Shown: positions 12,425-24,039 of the stretch, one piece after another
Numbering within the stretch: the first letter of the stretch is position 1
How the letters are laid out: each line of letters begins with the position of its first letter
Assembly (NCBI GenBank): GCA_038502055.1
Contig: JAXRKN010000044.1
Location: 11,367,501 to 11,431,500 of the forward strand
Direction of reading: 5' to 3'
DNA from: Tanytarsus gracilentus
Taxonomy: Eukaryota; Arthropoda; Insecta; Diptera; Chironomidae
DNA: 64,000 bases
Made by a program: the position numbers and the translations under genes
The notes under the pieces: model-generated
Databases searched by the model: none
Seen by the model: only the letters and a program-made list of their open reading frames with translations
What the model was told of the DNA's origin: nothing

Positions 12425-13175
12425 ATGAACTACATCAAAAGCTTTTGGACATCCGACCCTACAACATCGAGTGATAGCAGCCAACAACAAGCTGTTAATT
12501 CCGTAACATTCGCAACGCCGACGAGTGGGAATTCTTTTATAATAACAACTACTAGTCAAACGCCGCAAAGACCGCAGCCAATAATTTTTCACACAGCATC
12601 ATCAAGTTTAAGATCCGAAATGGCTGTTTCACCTACTGACAGTTTTCATTCATCATCATCGACTTTTGATCAACCGAACGAGAAAAGGAAGGAGAAAAGG
12701 AATAAAGGAAATGTTAATAATGGATTTACAGCAAGTACAACAGAAATTAACTCTACACAACACCATCATCATCACCATCACCACCATTCAAACAATCAGT
12801 AAGTTTTACTATGTTCGAAGAAAAAATTTATCACCTCTTGATAAATTCAATGCAATTTAAGCGACAGATTAAAAAATTAATTGTGAATTTTTTTCTTCTA
12901 GGGTTGTTCATCGAGAACAGGTTAATATACTTAATAATTTAATAATTAATAATTTATTAAATTTTTTTTGACAGTATTGGACATGGCAATGGCCATTCAC
13001 ACCGTTCTGGGACACTTGGAATAATCGCGAGAAAATTTTCTTGATCGTCATTGTAATTTTATCGCTCTGTGTTTTAATTCTTCTAACGATTCTTTCTGTG
13101 GTGCTCGTCAGAAATATTCAGATGCGGAATTTTATTCTTTCGCAAGTAGGCAGCGACGGTATCAGTTTACTCTAG
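12425..13175 (+). CDS. small single-pass membrane protein with Trp-rich segment, unknown function
   Basis: Function not recognised. Exons 12425-12798, 12902-12920 (19 nt) and 12975-13175 join in phase to 197 aa. Residues 1-112 are Ser/Thr/Gln-rich and look disordered. Residues 113-121 are nine consecutive His. Residues 132-146 (YWTWQWPFTPFWDTW) hold five Trp and three Phe directly before a hydrophobic segment at about 152-176, the only membrane span. A 21-residue tail follows (RNIQMRNFILSQVGSDGISLL). I chose the ATG just after a TGTATACAG acceptor; an in-frame ATG at 12299 would add 42 Lys-rich residues that look like translated intron. No signal peptide is seen, so it may be type II or tail-anchored-like. 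The stop lies 85 bp from the convergent BCD1-type gene. It could in principle be the 5' part of a larger gene, but nothing downstream continues it. Confidence 0.62.
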
Positions 13176-13208
13176 TATGACTAAATTTGTGTAAAACTCC
13201 AAAAATTA

Positions 13209-13217
13209 TTTATTAAA
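13209..13217. terminator. overlapping opposite-strand poly(A) signals
   Basis: ATTAAA on + at 13212-13217 and AATAAA on - (TTTATT at 13209-13214) overlap. They serve the membrane-protein gene (+ stop at 13175) and the BCD1-type gene (- stop at 13261). Confidence 0.5.
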
Positions 13218-13260
13218 TTCTTCTTTTAATCTTATCATTAAAGTTTTTTTCTATCAATGT

Positions 13261-14443
13261 CTACAGAGAGAAATAGTTTTTCGGTTCTATCTCGTTATCG
13301 CTACAGTTGTCAGAATTATCATCATCACATGTGCTCTTTACTTGATTATGTTGCGATGGCTGCGTTACTTTTGGTTGCTGATAGTGTTTTGGATATTTAG
13401 CTTGCTGCTGTTGAATTTCGTCTTCGACAATTTTTGACATTAGTGGAATTTCCTCGGGACGCACGACAAGCATGGGATTTTGGCCAATTTTTTTACTAAA
13501 CACTTCCTCGTGAAGAGTCTTTACAAACTCTTGTTGCTCTTTGCTGATAAACTCGTCTAATAAAAAAAGTTTGATTAAAAAAAGTGAATAAAATAAAATT
13601 ACAGACTCACCATCGCTATCGATGATCTCAAAATTATCCATCAAGTGATTAATGACAACGAAAAGTGTTGGATATTCAATTATGACTTTGTTGGCAAGGC
13701 ACTCCTTCAACGACTTATTTAAATCTAGTTCATAGTGTCGATTGTGATTCTTCTTCACTCCTTCAGCTTTCAACAGCACTCGAAGTTTGCCAATTCCTTG
13801 AGCTCTACAGAAATCCAATTGCTTGTCATTTTCATTGTTATCGAGAGCGTATTTAACAATATCTAATATTTTTGAGTTTTCGTTAAACTTTTTAACCATT
13901 TTAAAGTCAGCATTTGGAAAAATTAACTGGACATGCCACTGAATTTCGTCTCTTGCCTTATCAAAAAACGAAAAATTTCTCTTTCTCTTAGCCATTGCAG
14001 TGTTTATGAAGAAAAGTTTAATATTTCTGCTCAACGCCGCCTTTTTAAGCAGTAAATGCTTTGGCTGAAGTCGCTTAATCGCTGAAACATTCTCATTGCT
14101 CTTAATCTGTTTTGTGAATCTTGTCGCCTCCTCAATAAAGTAATAATCATTCATAAAGTCCATGGATGTCATCTTTTTTAGTGGAATATATTTTGTTTTA
14201 TCTCTAACTCCATCACATTCCAAAGCTTTTTTATGTGATTTCGAGCATGCTAGCGAGCATGTGTGAATTTCACATTTTGGACATGTATATTTCGCTTGAT
14301 TTTCATCGCAAACTTCACATGATCCAAATCTGTAAGTAATTATTTAATTTGAGTGTTACTCAATAAATTAATTAAATCACTTCTTACCTCTCTCGCTTCT
14401 CGATTTCCTTTTCTAAATCTGAATTTTCAATTTTCGAGCTCAT
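13261..14443 (-). CDS. ZNHIT6: box C/D snoRNA assembly factor with HIT zinc finger (BCD1/ZNHIT6 type)
   Basis: Nuclear factor for box C/D snoRNP assembly and hence rRNA modification (known of the family). Exons 14388-14443, 13611-14329 and 13261-13556 give 356 aa. The N-terminus carries a zf-HIT: C-x2-C, C-x2-C, C-x3-C and H-x(n)-C spaced as CEVC..CPKC..CSLAC..H..C. The conserved middle region includes KRKRNFSFFDKARDEIQWHV, a YELD-x-NKSL stretch and NKVIIEYPTL, all close to human BCD1. The C-terminus is Gln- and Asp/Ser-rich. The 54-nt intron at 13557-13610 has no stop in frame, so retention would add 18 mostly hydrophobic residues. It shares a 156-bp start-to-start region with the divergent Pfas gene. 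Confidence 0.93.
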
Positions 14444-14599
14444 TTTTAATTTTTTCTGTTTGTTTGTAAACAAAAATTAAACTTCTACACTGCGCTGAAT
14501 AATTTTTAATTCAGCATTCTTTAATTGAGCACTTTTATAGTCAGCCGCGCGTGAGCATGCACGTTATCATCATCGAGAGACAGTAAAAATTAAATCATC
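14444..14599. promoter_or_regulatory. short bidirectional promoter region, BCD1-type gene / Pfas
   Basis: Only 156 bp separate the two divergent start codons, so core promoters and both 5' UTRs must fit here or overlap. No clear TATA box on either strand. A GC-richer patch (about 14,545-14,565, GCCGCGCGTGAGC) stands out from the A/T-rich background and is a candidate factor-binding segment. Confidence 0.55.
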
Positions 14600-17500
14600 A
14601 TGACAATCAGACGTTTCTACTTGTTGAATCCATTTGATGACACAAAAGTCACAAATCTCCTAAAAGAGCTTAAAAAGGTAAAAAATAATTTAAGTTAATA
14701 AAAATTTATTAAATTGTTTATTTTTTAAATTAGTAAATTGCTAACATAATAATATCACATCAGAAAGATCCAGTAACCCAATTTGATTGACATTTGACTT
14801 AATCACTTAACGTCACTAATATGTTTACTTGCAGCTCGATCACAACATCAAGGATTTGAAAACAGAAAAATGTTTTCATGTCGAACTCGCCGAAGGACAC
14901 TCGTTATCGCGCTCTGATGAGGGGAAGTTGAGATGGATTTTAAAGAACACGCAGGAGACGGACAATCTTACGGAAGTGTCAAGCTATGATTCTAAAAATG
15001 TCATTGAAATTGGACCGAGATTTAATTTCTCCACTTCTGAATCAACCAACGCTGTGAGCATTTGTCATTCCATTCACTTGACATCGATCGTTCGCATTGA
15101 GACATCGATAAGATACTTGATTGATAGCGAAAGGATGACAGCGGATCTTGAGGCGAAAATTTTGAATCTCCTGAGTGATAAAATGACACAATGTCGTTAC
15201 ACTCTCGAAAATATTCCACTAAAGTCCTTTAACGAGCAACTTCCAAAGGAGAAAGAATCTTGGTACTATGTGCCTGTGATGAGTCAAGGACGAAAAGCAT
15301 TGCAGGAAGTGAACTTAAAGTTGGGCTTGGCATTCGATAACTGGGACTTGGATTACTACACGGATTTATTCACAAACATCCTCAAACGTGATCCAACGAG
15401 CGTTGAACTTTTCGATTGCGCTCAATCGAATTCTGAACATTCTCGTCATTGGTTTTTCAAGGGTCGCATGATAGTCGATGGAGTTGAAGAGGAAAATTCG
15501 CTCATAAAAATGATTATTGAGACGCAGGAGCATTCTAATCCAAATAATACGATTAAATTCAGTGACAATAGCAGTGCCATAAAAGGATTTAAGTGCAAAG
15601 TTCTTCAGCCATCTAATTTCATTGAGCCGGGAAAGATGGAAACTAATGAAGTTGAACTTGACTTGATTTTTACAGCTGAAACTCATAACATGCCGACCAC
15701 TGTCGCTCCATTTCCTGGCGCCACAACTGGTGACTATATTAAAGAATTAAGATTTTAAAATTAACTAATTAAATTTCTATTAAGGCACTGGCGGAAGAAT
15801 TCGAGATGTTCAAGGTGTTGGCAGAGGAGGTCACACGATTGCGGGAACTGCCGGTTATTGTGTAGGTGTCTTAAACATTCCCGACTATCCTCAACCATAC
15901 GAATTAACGAATCTCGCATATCCACCGTCATTTGCAAGTCCATTAAAGATCATCATTGAAGCAAGCAATGGCGCGTCGGATTATGGAAATAAATTTGGTG
16001 AACCGCTCTTGACTGGTTTTGCAATCTCTTACGGATGCATTAATGCACAATTAGAACGCGACGAGTATGTAAAATCGATAATGTTTAGTGGTGGACTTGG
16101 AACGATGAACTCGGCTCAAACTGAAAAATTAAATCCACAAAAAGGCATGTTGCTCGCTAAAATTGGCGGTCCCGTTTATCGAATTGGCGTCGGTGGTGGT
16201 GCGGCGAGCTCTGTTGAAATTCAAGGCGACAATGCATGTGAGCTCGATTTTAATGCCGTTCAACGTGGCGATGCCGAGATGGAAAATAAATTAAATCGCA
16301 TTGTTAGAGCTTGCATTGAAATGGGAGATAAAAATCCTATTTTAGCTATACACGATCAAGGAGCGGGCGGAAATGGAAATGTACTGAAGGAACTTGTTGA
16401 GCCCGGCTATGCGGGTGCAGTGATTTTTTCGAAAGAATTTCAACTTGGCGATCCAACGATAAACGCTTTAGAGTTGTGGGGTGCTGAGTATCAGGAGAAT
16501 AATGCAATTTTATGCAAACCTGAGAGTCGCGAATTTCTCGAAAAACTTTGCGAAAGAGAAAGATGTCCGATAAATTTCGTTGGAGTTGTAAGTGGAAATG
16601 GATATGTGACATTGCTCGAGGAGAAAGCTGATTTCAGTAAATTTATGGATCGCAATAACATCCCAAAGGACGTTCCTTTTGATATGGACTTGAAATACGT
16701 GCTCGGTGATATGCCACGCAAAGTTTTTGATTTAGAAACGAAGAAAATGAAATTCAAGCCGTTAGCATTTTCAAATGATCAATATCAGAATTATCTCGAT
16801 CGTGTGCTGAGCGTGTTGTCCGTTGGAAGTAAGCGATTCTTAACGAACAAAGTCGATCGATGTGTCACGGGCTTGATTGTTCAACAACAATGCGTTGGTC
16901 CACTTCACACCCCACTCGCTGACTACGCATTGACATTAACTTCTCATTTTGAGACAACTGGCATTGCTACTTCGATCGGGACACAACCAATTAAAGGACT
17001 AATTGATGCAAGTGCTGGTGCTCGAATGTCAATCGCCGAAGCCCTTTCGAATTTGGTGTTTGTGAAAATTTCAACATTAGCGGATGTTAAGTGCTCTGGC
17101 AATTGGATGTGGGCCGCTAAACTTCAAGGAGAAGGTGCAAAAATGTTCACAGCTTGTAAAGCAATGTGTGAAATGATGAAAGAACTTAGTATTGCTGTCG
17201 ATGGAGGTAAAGATAGCCTTTCGATGGCAGCACGTGTTGGAAGTGAAACTGTAAAATCTCCAGGAACTTTAGTGATTTCAACTTACGCGCCATGTCCTGA
17301 TGTAAGAATTCGAGTAACGCCAGACCTAAAAGCTCCAGGTGGTGATAATGAAGAAGGCGAACTTATTTGGATTAATATTGATGGAAAATTCAGATTAGGC
17401 GCATCAGCACTCGCTCAAACTTTAATGCAGCAAGGCAACGACACGCCGGATATTCAAAATGTCACTGCTCTCAAAAAAGCATTTGATGTCACGCAAAAGC

Positions 17501-18881
17501 TTTTGTCTGAAAAAGTTATTCTAGCCGGTCACGACATAAGTGAGGGAGGTTTAGTTGTTTGCCTCATAGAAATGGCAATTGCTGGCATGTGTGGTATTAA
17601 GGTTGACCTTAAAAATGCAATGAATTTCTACAATCTTAAAGACAATTCAGTTGAGGATGTCCTAAAGATTCTCTTTGCCGAAGAATGTGGTTGGATTTTA
17701 GAGTGCAAAGGAGAAAATTTAAATCGCATTTTAAATGAGTTCAAGATGAACAAAATAAATGCATTGCACGTAGGAAAATCAACAGGTTTTGGCATGAATT
17801 CAAAAATTCAAATCAAGTCGAGTGAATTTATGCTAATTGACATTTCAACATTGGATGCAACAAAGAAGTGGGAGCGAACTAGTTATGAACTTGAAAAGCT
17901 CCAAATGAATCCGGAATGTGCTAACGAGGAATTTGAATTATTCGATTGTCGTAAAGGACCGAAATACTTGCTAACTTTTAATCCTGATGAAGCTTTGAAG
18001 TTGCTTCAAACTCCAACTAATCAATGGCGTGTTGCAGTTGTTAGAGAAGAAGGCGTTAATGGTGATCGTGAAATGATTGCGGCATTAATGAAAGCCAAAT
18101 TTGAAGTCTACGATGTAACGATGAGCGATTTATTGATGAGAAAAACTTTTTTGGATCAAGTGAGATAATTTTAGAAAATAATTCAAATAACTATTTTAAT
18201 TCTTTCTAGTATCGCGGTGTAATATTCCCCGGTGGTTTCAGTTATGCCGACACACTCGGATCTGCGAAAGGATGGGCAGCTAGTATTCGATTTAGTGAAC
18301 TTTTGAAGCCACAATTTGATGCTTTTAAGAAGAGAAATGACACTTTTTCACTCGGCGTTTGTAATGGTTGTCAGCTTATGAGCTTAATTGGATGGGTTGA
18401 CAATGTTGAGGAAGTCGATGATGATGGAGTTCCTCCTATTGCACTTTTACACAATAAATCGGGACGTTTTGAGTGTCGTTGGAGTTCAATTAAAATCGCT
18501 AAAAGTGAAGCGATGATGCTGAGACGCATGCGAGGAAGTGTTTTAGGCTGTTGGGTCGCACATGGTGAAGGAAGATTTTCTTTTAAGAATCCAAAAATCT
18601 TAAAAGATCTCAAAGAATCAAAATGCATTGCTCTTCACTATGTCGATGACGATAATCAGCCAACTGAGAAATATCCATTAAATCCGAATGGAAGTGTCGA
18701 AGGAATCGCAGCTATTTGCTCGAAAGATGGAAGACATTTAGCAATGATGCCGCATCCTGAGAGGTGTGTTGAGATGTTCCAATGGCCTTACATTTCGCCT
18801 AATTTTAATCCCGAAACTTGTCCATGGCAATCAATGTTCAATGAAGCCAACATTTGGTGCTGTGAAAATTCTAAGAATTAA
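14600..18881 (+). CDS. Pfas: phosphoribosylformylglycinamidine synthase (FGAM synthase)
   Basis: Step four of cytosolic de novo purine synthesis: FGAR + glutamine + ATP to FGAM. Exons 14600-14677, 14835-15729, 15785-18159 and 18210-18881 give 1339 aa; human is 1338. Order: N-terminal PurS-like domain, linker, tandem AIRS-type synthetase halves, C-terminal glutaminase. Visible motifs: FDCAQSNSEHSRHWFFKG, AETHNMPT, GGPVYRIGVGGGAASS, HDQGAGGNGNVLKEL, SGNWMWAAKL, VDGGKDSLSMAARVG. The class I glutaminase has Cys in LGVCNGCQL and His/Glu in MMPHPER. Nothing is broken. Its stop is 64 bp from that of the convergent FASTK-family gene. Confidence 0.98.
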
Positions 18882-18915
18882 AATTTTTATAGTAAATTAA
18901 CTTTTTATAACGAAA

Positions 18916-18928
18916 TTTATTAAATAAA
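18916..18928. terminator. abutting poly(A) signals of Pfas (+) and the FASTK-family gene (-)
   Basis: AATAAA on + at 18923-18928 lies one base from AATAAA on - (TTTATT at 18916-18921). The stop codons are at 18881 (+) and 18946 (-). Cleavage 10-30 nt beyond either signal would make the two mRNAs overlap in antisense. Confidence 0.6.
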
Positions 18929-18945
18929 ACAAAATTATTCCTTTT

Positions 18946-21725
18946 TCATCCTAAAATTTGAAGTAAACTCTTCAAATGTTTTATTTTAGCCCTCACGTTT
19001 TCATAAAGCATCGAAAAGTCGCTCTTCTTTACATGAATGACCTTATAGTTCATCATTTCTAAATGTCGCATCCGCAGCAGCTCTTCTCCTTTTAACCGAT
19101 TGATGTCGTTAATCATGGAGTCAAAGCCGAGCAAGATAATTGCAATTTTGTTGGATTTGGGCACAAAACTACTATTTTTATAGAAATCGGGGTTTGGTAT
19201 GAGAAATTTGTTATAATCGTCTATGTGTATTTCGAAATCTATTCTATATCCATAAGGTGTGACTCTATTGACGGCTAAGTACTCGTGGTTAGGAACAATT
19301 TGAAGTAATAACTGATGAACGTCCTCCTTAAACTTTGAGCGTATTACTGGTTGTTTAGACATTTGAGCTTCGATGAAACTTTCTTGAAACCATCGAATGT
19401 TGTATTCGGGAAAATCAAGGCAAATGGCGCGGTTGAGCTGCATCACGAGCGACATAACACGCTGCGGATAAGTCTCTAGCCGATAAGCCATTTGAATTTC
19501 TTGTTCAAGTTTCTTAATAAAATCTCCTTGAAATACTTTCGAGATCAGCTCAAAGGGAACTTCTTTATAGAATGTCAACGCAATGAGTGCTTGCACAATC
19601 GAGAGTCCATTCATTATGTTAAAATCCCTTTGAATAATTTCACTACATCTTTCAAGCACTTCTGGATTCTCAGGAAAATAGCTTAGATTGTAACAAGTTG
19701 TTAGAACTTTCTCAACAGTTTCACCCGTAACTAGTTCACTACTTTTTATGATATAATCGAAGAATCGATCGCATAAGGAATCGTTTGCGAATTTACATGA
19801 CTGAAGTGAGTGGCAAATTTCTCTGATTACACGTGAGTTGAGTTCCAGATTGGGACGATCGTACCAATTCATGATGTCATAAAAGAGTTGCGAGTCTCTA
19901 TTGCCTTAAAAAAATTTTATTAATAGTTTAATAAAGCTTAAAAATTATATTTACTTCTTCGTCTCACAAACGATGCTAAAATTGTGTTGACCTCCTTCAC
20001 GTGAAGATTAGCTTCTTTAATGTGTCTTTTTGCACAATTATCGAGGATAAATTGAAGAATTTCAACTTGATCGTCGAGCACTTTTGAGCTTTTGTAATTT
20101 TTAATTCTGAATCCATGAAGAATCTCGAGACTTCTGGAAAGGAGTCGACAGTCAGATGAATCGAACTGCTCCTGCTGTATAATTAACTTTTCAACCACAA
20201 AATTGGGAATTGTCTCATATTGATCCGAATAGGCGATGACAAACGATGCAAATTTTACAAAATCTCGAGGGATGTAGCTGGAAGTGGTTTGCATTTCCAT
20301 CAAACAATATTCGTTAACGATTTTTTCGAACTCGATGTGGCGATAAGTTCCGCCTAAATTGTTATTAAAGTTCATGTATCGGGTAAAGTACTTTGGTATT
20401 CGGTGCTTTAAATCACTTTCCCTCAAACTGAAAATCTTATTAACGTTTTTTGTCCACAAGCAATCGCAGAGCTCAGTATCAGACACCTTCAATAGCCTTA
20501 ATATTTTAAAGAACACCGAAAGATTGTCACTTCCTGGTCCGAGGGTCGTTTGAAAAGCTAAAATTTTATCTTTCAGCATTTCCACATATTTTGTTCTCTC
20601 ATCGGGCGTACATAAAGAACAGACAATTTGAAGGAGCTCCACATCTTTTGTTTTTGCTAAAAGCTCATTTGCTCGATCTCTTAAAAGCGGAATAAGCGCA
20701 GCCGGCTCATATTGTGCAAATAGCGCTCGATTAGTTTGAATTAGTTCCTTTGATGTCATCTTAGGAATGCTCTTTTGCAGCACCAGGAGAAGTTTTTGAA
20801 TGACATGACTATTCAAAGCACTCCAATAAGGAAAATTGAGATAATTTAAAAGTTTTAATATCACTTTCGGATCATCCTGAGTAATTATCCCTCGAGCGAG
20901 AAAAGTTTCAAATATAGCTTTGGTCTTCTCGAGTGCTTCAATCGAGAGTACTGGATGAACGTTATTGAGGATGCAGGCAACCAGATACAACTCATTGGTA
21001 TTATCGCATTTTTTGAGCTTTTCAAAAACTATTGGAAGTGTCTCGGTCATTATTAGCTTTGAGTAGAGGCTCCTTTCGAGCATTAGAGTTTCAGAAAATA
21101 ATACTAGCGCCATTGTACTCATCTCAGCGCCATTCGCTTTCATGTGATTATATACTTTTTCAATCATTTTCTGAGGAATTTCACTCTTCATGTCCACAGA
21201 CAGCAGTCGTAGGTGCAATAAGCAAATTGTCAGCTCCACGGGGTCCATCACATCAATTTGAATTTGAATTTGATTTAGAAATTCATTGATGTTTTTCATG
21301 ATCGTTGGCTCATGTTTATTGCGCACTTTTCTATAGCGTAAAAGCAATTGAACTATTGAATCTTTACTATGACTTGCCTCCTGACTTATCGCTAAAAAGT
21401 TTTCAACATTGTTGCATTCGATGATTTTTGCCTACAAAATTAAAATTTATTTTAAAAGTGACTTTAAACTTTTATTAAAATAATTTACCATCACTGGATC
21501 TTTGATATCGACACTGGGCAGGTGTTTTCGTATCAAGAGATCAAACTGTTCATGTTCATTTAATATTTCCTCGTTTTGCAGCTCACTTTCATCATAAAAA
21601 ACTTTTAGAACGTGCGTTTTAGGAAAATTTGTCGCTATCGTTGATGTTTGATAATGTCCTAAGCTCCTTTTAATACTTAACTGGAGTCTATAATTTGTCG
21701 CACATTTCGCGACAAATCTCATCAT
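18946..21725 (-). CDS. FASTK-family mitochondrial RNA-binding protein with RAP domain
   Basis: Family members act in mitochondrial RNA processing and stability (known of the family). Exons 21489-21725, 19955-21431 and 18946-19904 give 890 aa. The first ATG opens a basic N-terminus without acids (MMRFVAKCATNYRLQLSIKR), typical of a mitochondrial presequence. The middle is a long run of Leu-rich helices, as in FASTK repeats. The C-terminal 80 residues fit a RAP domain: YGYRIDFEI, then IAIILLGFDS, GEELLRMRHLEMMNYKV and a final helix. Which FASTKD paralog this is cannot be told by eye. The fit rests mainly on the RAP domain and overall architecture. It is divergent to the RCC2-type gene. Confidence 0.85.
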
Positions 21726-22469
21726 CTTGACTAACTTAATTATACTAGAAATTAAATAAAATTTATTTTGCAACTTTTCTATTATTGTTTTTATAGATGT
21801 CGCTAAACTGCGAAGTTTAAAAAATTATTTTAACGTCCTTGAAAATTTCAAACTTTAAACTTCTCCACCACTTTTGTCAACTACATCGCATTACCGGGAT
21901 CGTTGAAATTTTAATTAAAGTTTAATCAGGTAAATAATCAAGAATATTAAATTAACATACCATAAATCGAACTATTAAGTGAATGTGAACACACTCAAAA
22001 TCAAAAATTCATTGATTTTACTCGATATTTTGCGCAAATTACATTGTAAAATGACATCTTTTGTTTGGGTTCCAAGTGAGTCATAAAATTTCAAAAAGCC
22101 GCTCGAGAGAGCTAATTATGACTGAAAACTATCATGATTGAGCTATTGATGTGTTTTAGCTGCATTAAATCACTAAATGCTCAATATTAAGTGCAAAATA
22201 TCCAAGTTCCAGTTCGTCTATAATCCCAGACAAAAAAAAAGCGTCATAAATCATGCGGCTGGCCAGAGAGTTATTGCCATGTAATTGTTTAGCAATAAGA
22301 ATACTTTCGTGGTCACCCTTATCCAACATATATAAAATCGTACACCTTTAATAGTGTGTGCGCGAGAGTGAGAACAATGTAACTGAATCATCTTTCTTTC
22401 TCTCTCTCTTTCATCCATTCTTTTCTATCCGCAACACTGTCAGAATTGAAAAGTAATAATAATAATAGC
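21726..22469. promoter_or_regulatory. divergent intergenic region, FASTK-family gene / RCC2
   Basis: 744 bp between divergent start codons with no coding sequence. It should contain both promoters. A TATA-like TATATAAAA at 22329-22337 lies about 135 bp before the RCC2 ATG and is the best core-promoter candidate for RCC2. A pyrimidine-rich tract (TTCTTTCTCTCTCTCTTTC, about 22,392-22,410) follows it. In DNA this A/T-rich, the TATA call is weak. Confidence 0.4.
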
Positions 22470-24039
22470 ATGGCATCAAAGCGTAAATCAGAACCAGTAA
22501 AGAAAACTGCTAAACGCGGCAAAAAGAAGACTGATGATTCCTTCGATTCAGACTTGAGCGATGAATTCGGTGAGGAAGTTGGCAATGGAAATGGATCTGC
22601 AGCACCAGCGATACCAGTCACTTTTGATGAGCGCGCAGTATTGCCCAAGCTACCGGCCGAATTATTGGCTTCGAGAGATCGCGAGCCTGGCAAACTTCTA
22701 ATTGCCGGCATGGTTACGTGGGATCTGGTGGGAAGAAAAGTCGATACAAAGGGTGGCGTTAAAATTCGTCCAAATTTGTGGTACTTCCATCGCTTCACAG
22801 ATGAAAAGTACCGTATGGCTGTCAGTGGCAGTTGCTCGGCTCACTCAATTCTCATCAACATGGATCGTAAAGCATTAACTTTCGGACGTAATACGATGGG
22901 TCAACTTGGTCAGCCAGAGCTGAGAACATACGAAAAACCGACGCCAGTACCCGGCCTCGAGGGATTCGATATCATCGGTGCAGCTTGCGGACGCAATCAT
23001 ACACTTTTCCTCACAGACACCGGTTTGGTTTATGCTTGCGGCGACAATAAGTCTGGGCAGTGCGGTGTTGGCTCAAGTACACCGGTTATTCAAAAAGCCA
23101 CACGTATCAATTACACCGGTCCGCCAATCATAAAGGTCGGATGTGGCGCAGAGTTTTCCGTAATTTTGGATGTCAAGGGCAACTTGCACACCTTCGGCCT
23201 GCCCGAGTACGGTCAATTGGGACACAATACCGACGGCAAGTACTTTATCACTTCCAGTAAGATGAGTTTCCATTTCGAGACGAGCCCAAAGCGCGTCCCA
23301 TTGTACATTGAGAAGGCAAAAGATGGCCATGTCACACCTGTCGATGACGTACAAATTGTCGATTTCTCGTGCGGCAACAATCATACCGTGGCAGTTGACA
23401 GCAAAAAACGTTGCTACAGGTGAGAAGCTAAAAATTAAGTTGGATGACCATAAATAAACCATTTTATTTTTATATCTAGCTGGGGCTTTGGCGGTGTCGG
23501 TCGCTTAGGTCATGCAGAGCAAAAAGATGAGATGGTTCCGCGTCTAAATAAATTCTTTGATGCGTCAAATCGCGGCGTACGAAGAATATTCTGCGGATCT
23601 TCATTTACTCTCGCAATTCCAGATTCAGGGTCATTGTTCCTTTTCGGACAAAATAAGAAGACGGGAGAGGCAAATATGTACCCAAAGCCTGTTCAAGATC
23701 TTGCCGGTAAATAATTTTAAAATTTAAGTGATAATTTTTATTAATAAATTAAAAAAAATGCTAGGATGGAACATCACTGATGTAGCTTGTGGCTTCACAT
23801 CGAGTGTCATATCAGCAGATGACTCGTTGATTGTTTGGGGTGCAAGTCCGACTTACGGCGAATTGGGTCTCGGTGACTTACAAAAATCATCTTCACAGCC
23901 AAAGGAAGTGACAAAAATGTCAGAAATGAAGATTCCACAGGTGGCTATGGGTTACTCACACTCGATGCTTTTGGTGAACACCGACGATGAAAAGACAAAG
24001 GAGAAGTACGATAAGTTGAACGAGTTTGTCGTCGAGTAA
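22470..24039 (+). CDS. RCC2: RCC2-type regulator (seven-bladed RCC1 propeller)
   Basis: RCC2 (TD-60) associates with chromosomes and the mitotic midzone and regulates small GTPases (known of vertebrate members). Exons 22470-23419, 23480-23706 and 23765-24039 give 483 aa. A Lys-rich, then acidic N-terminus (SKRKSEPVKKTAKRGKKK, DSDLSDEFGEE) resembles a nuclear localisation region. RCC1 repeats follow: GRNTMGQLG, CGRNHTLFLTDTG, GDNKSGQCG, FGLPEYGQLGHNTDGKY, CGNNHTVAVDSKKRCYSWG, GGVGRLGH and GASPTYGELGLG. The KYF insert and KAKDGHV segment match RCC2 rather than RCC1. I chose the ATG at MASKRK; upstream in-frame codons lack another ATG. Confidence 0.95.

Noticed and set aside
12975..14599. Small membrane protein as the N-terminus of an M13 (neprilysin-like) peptidase
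   Set aside because: The frame stops 21 residues after the membrane span, and only the opposite-strand BCD1 gene follows before Pfas.
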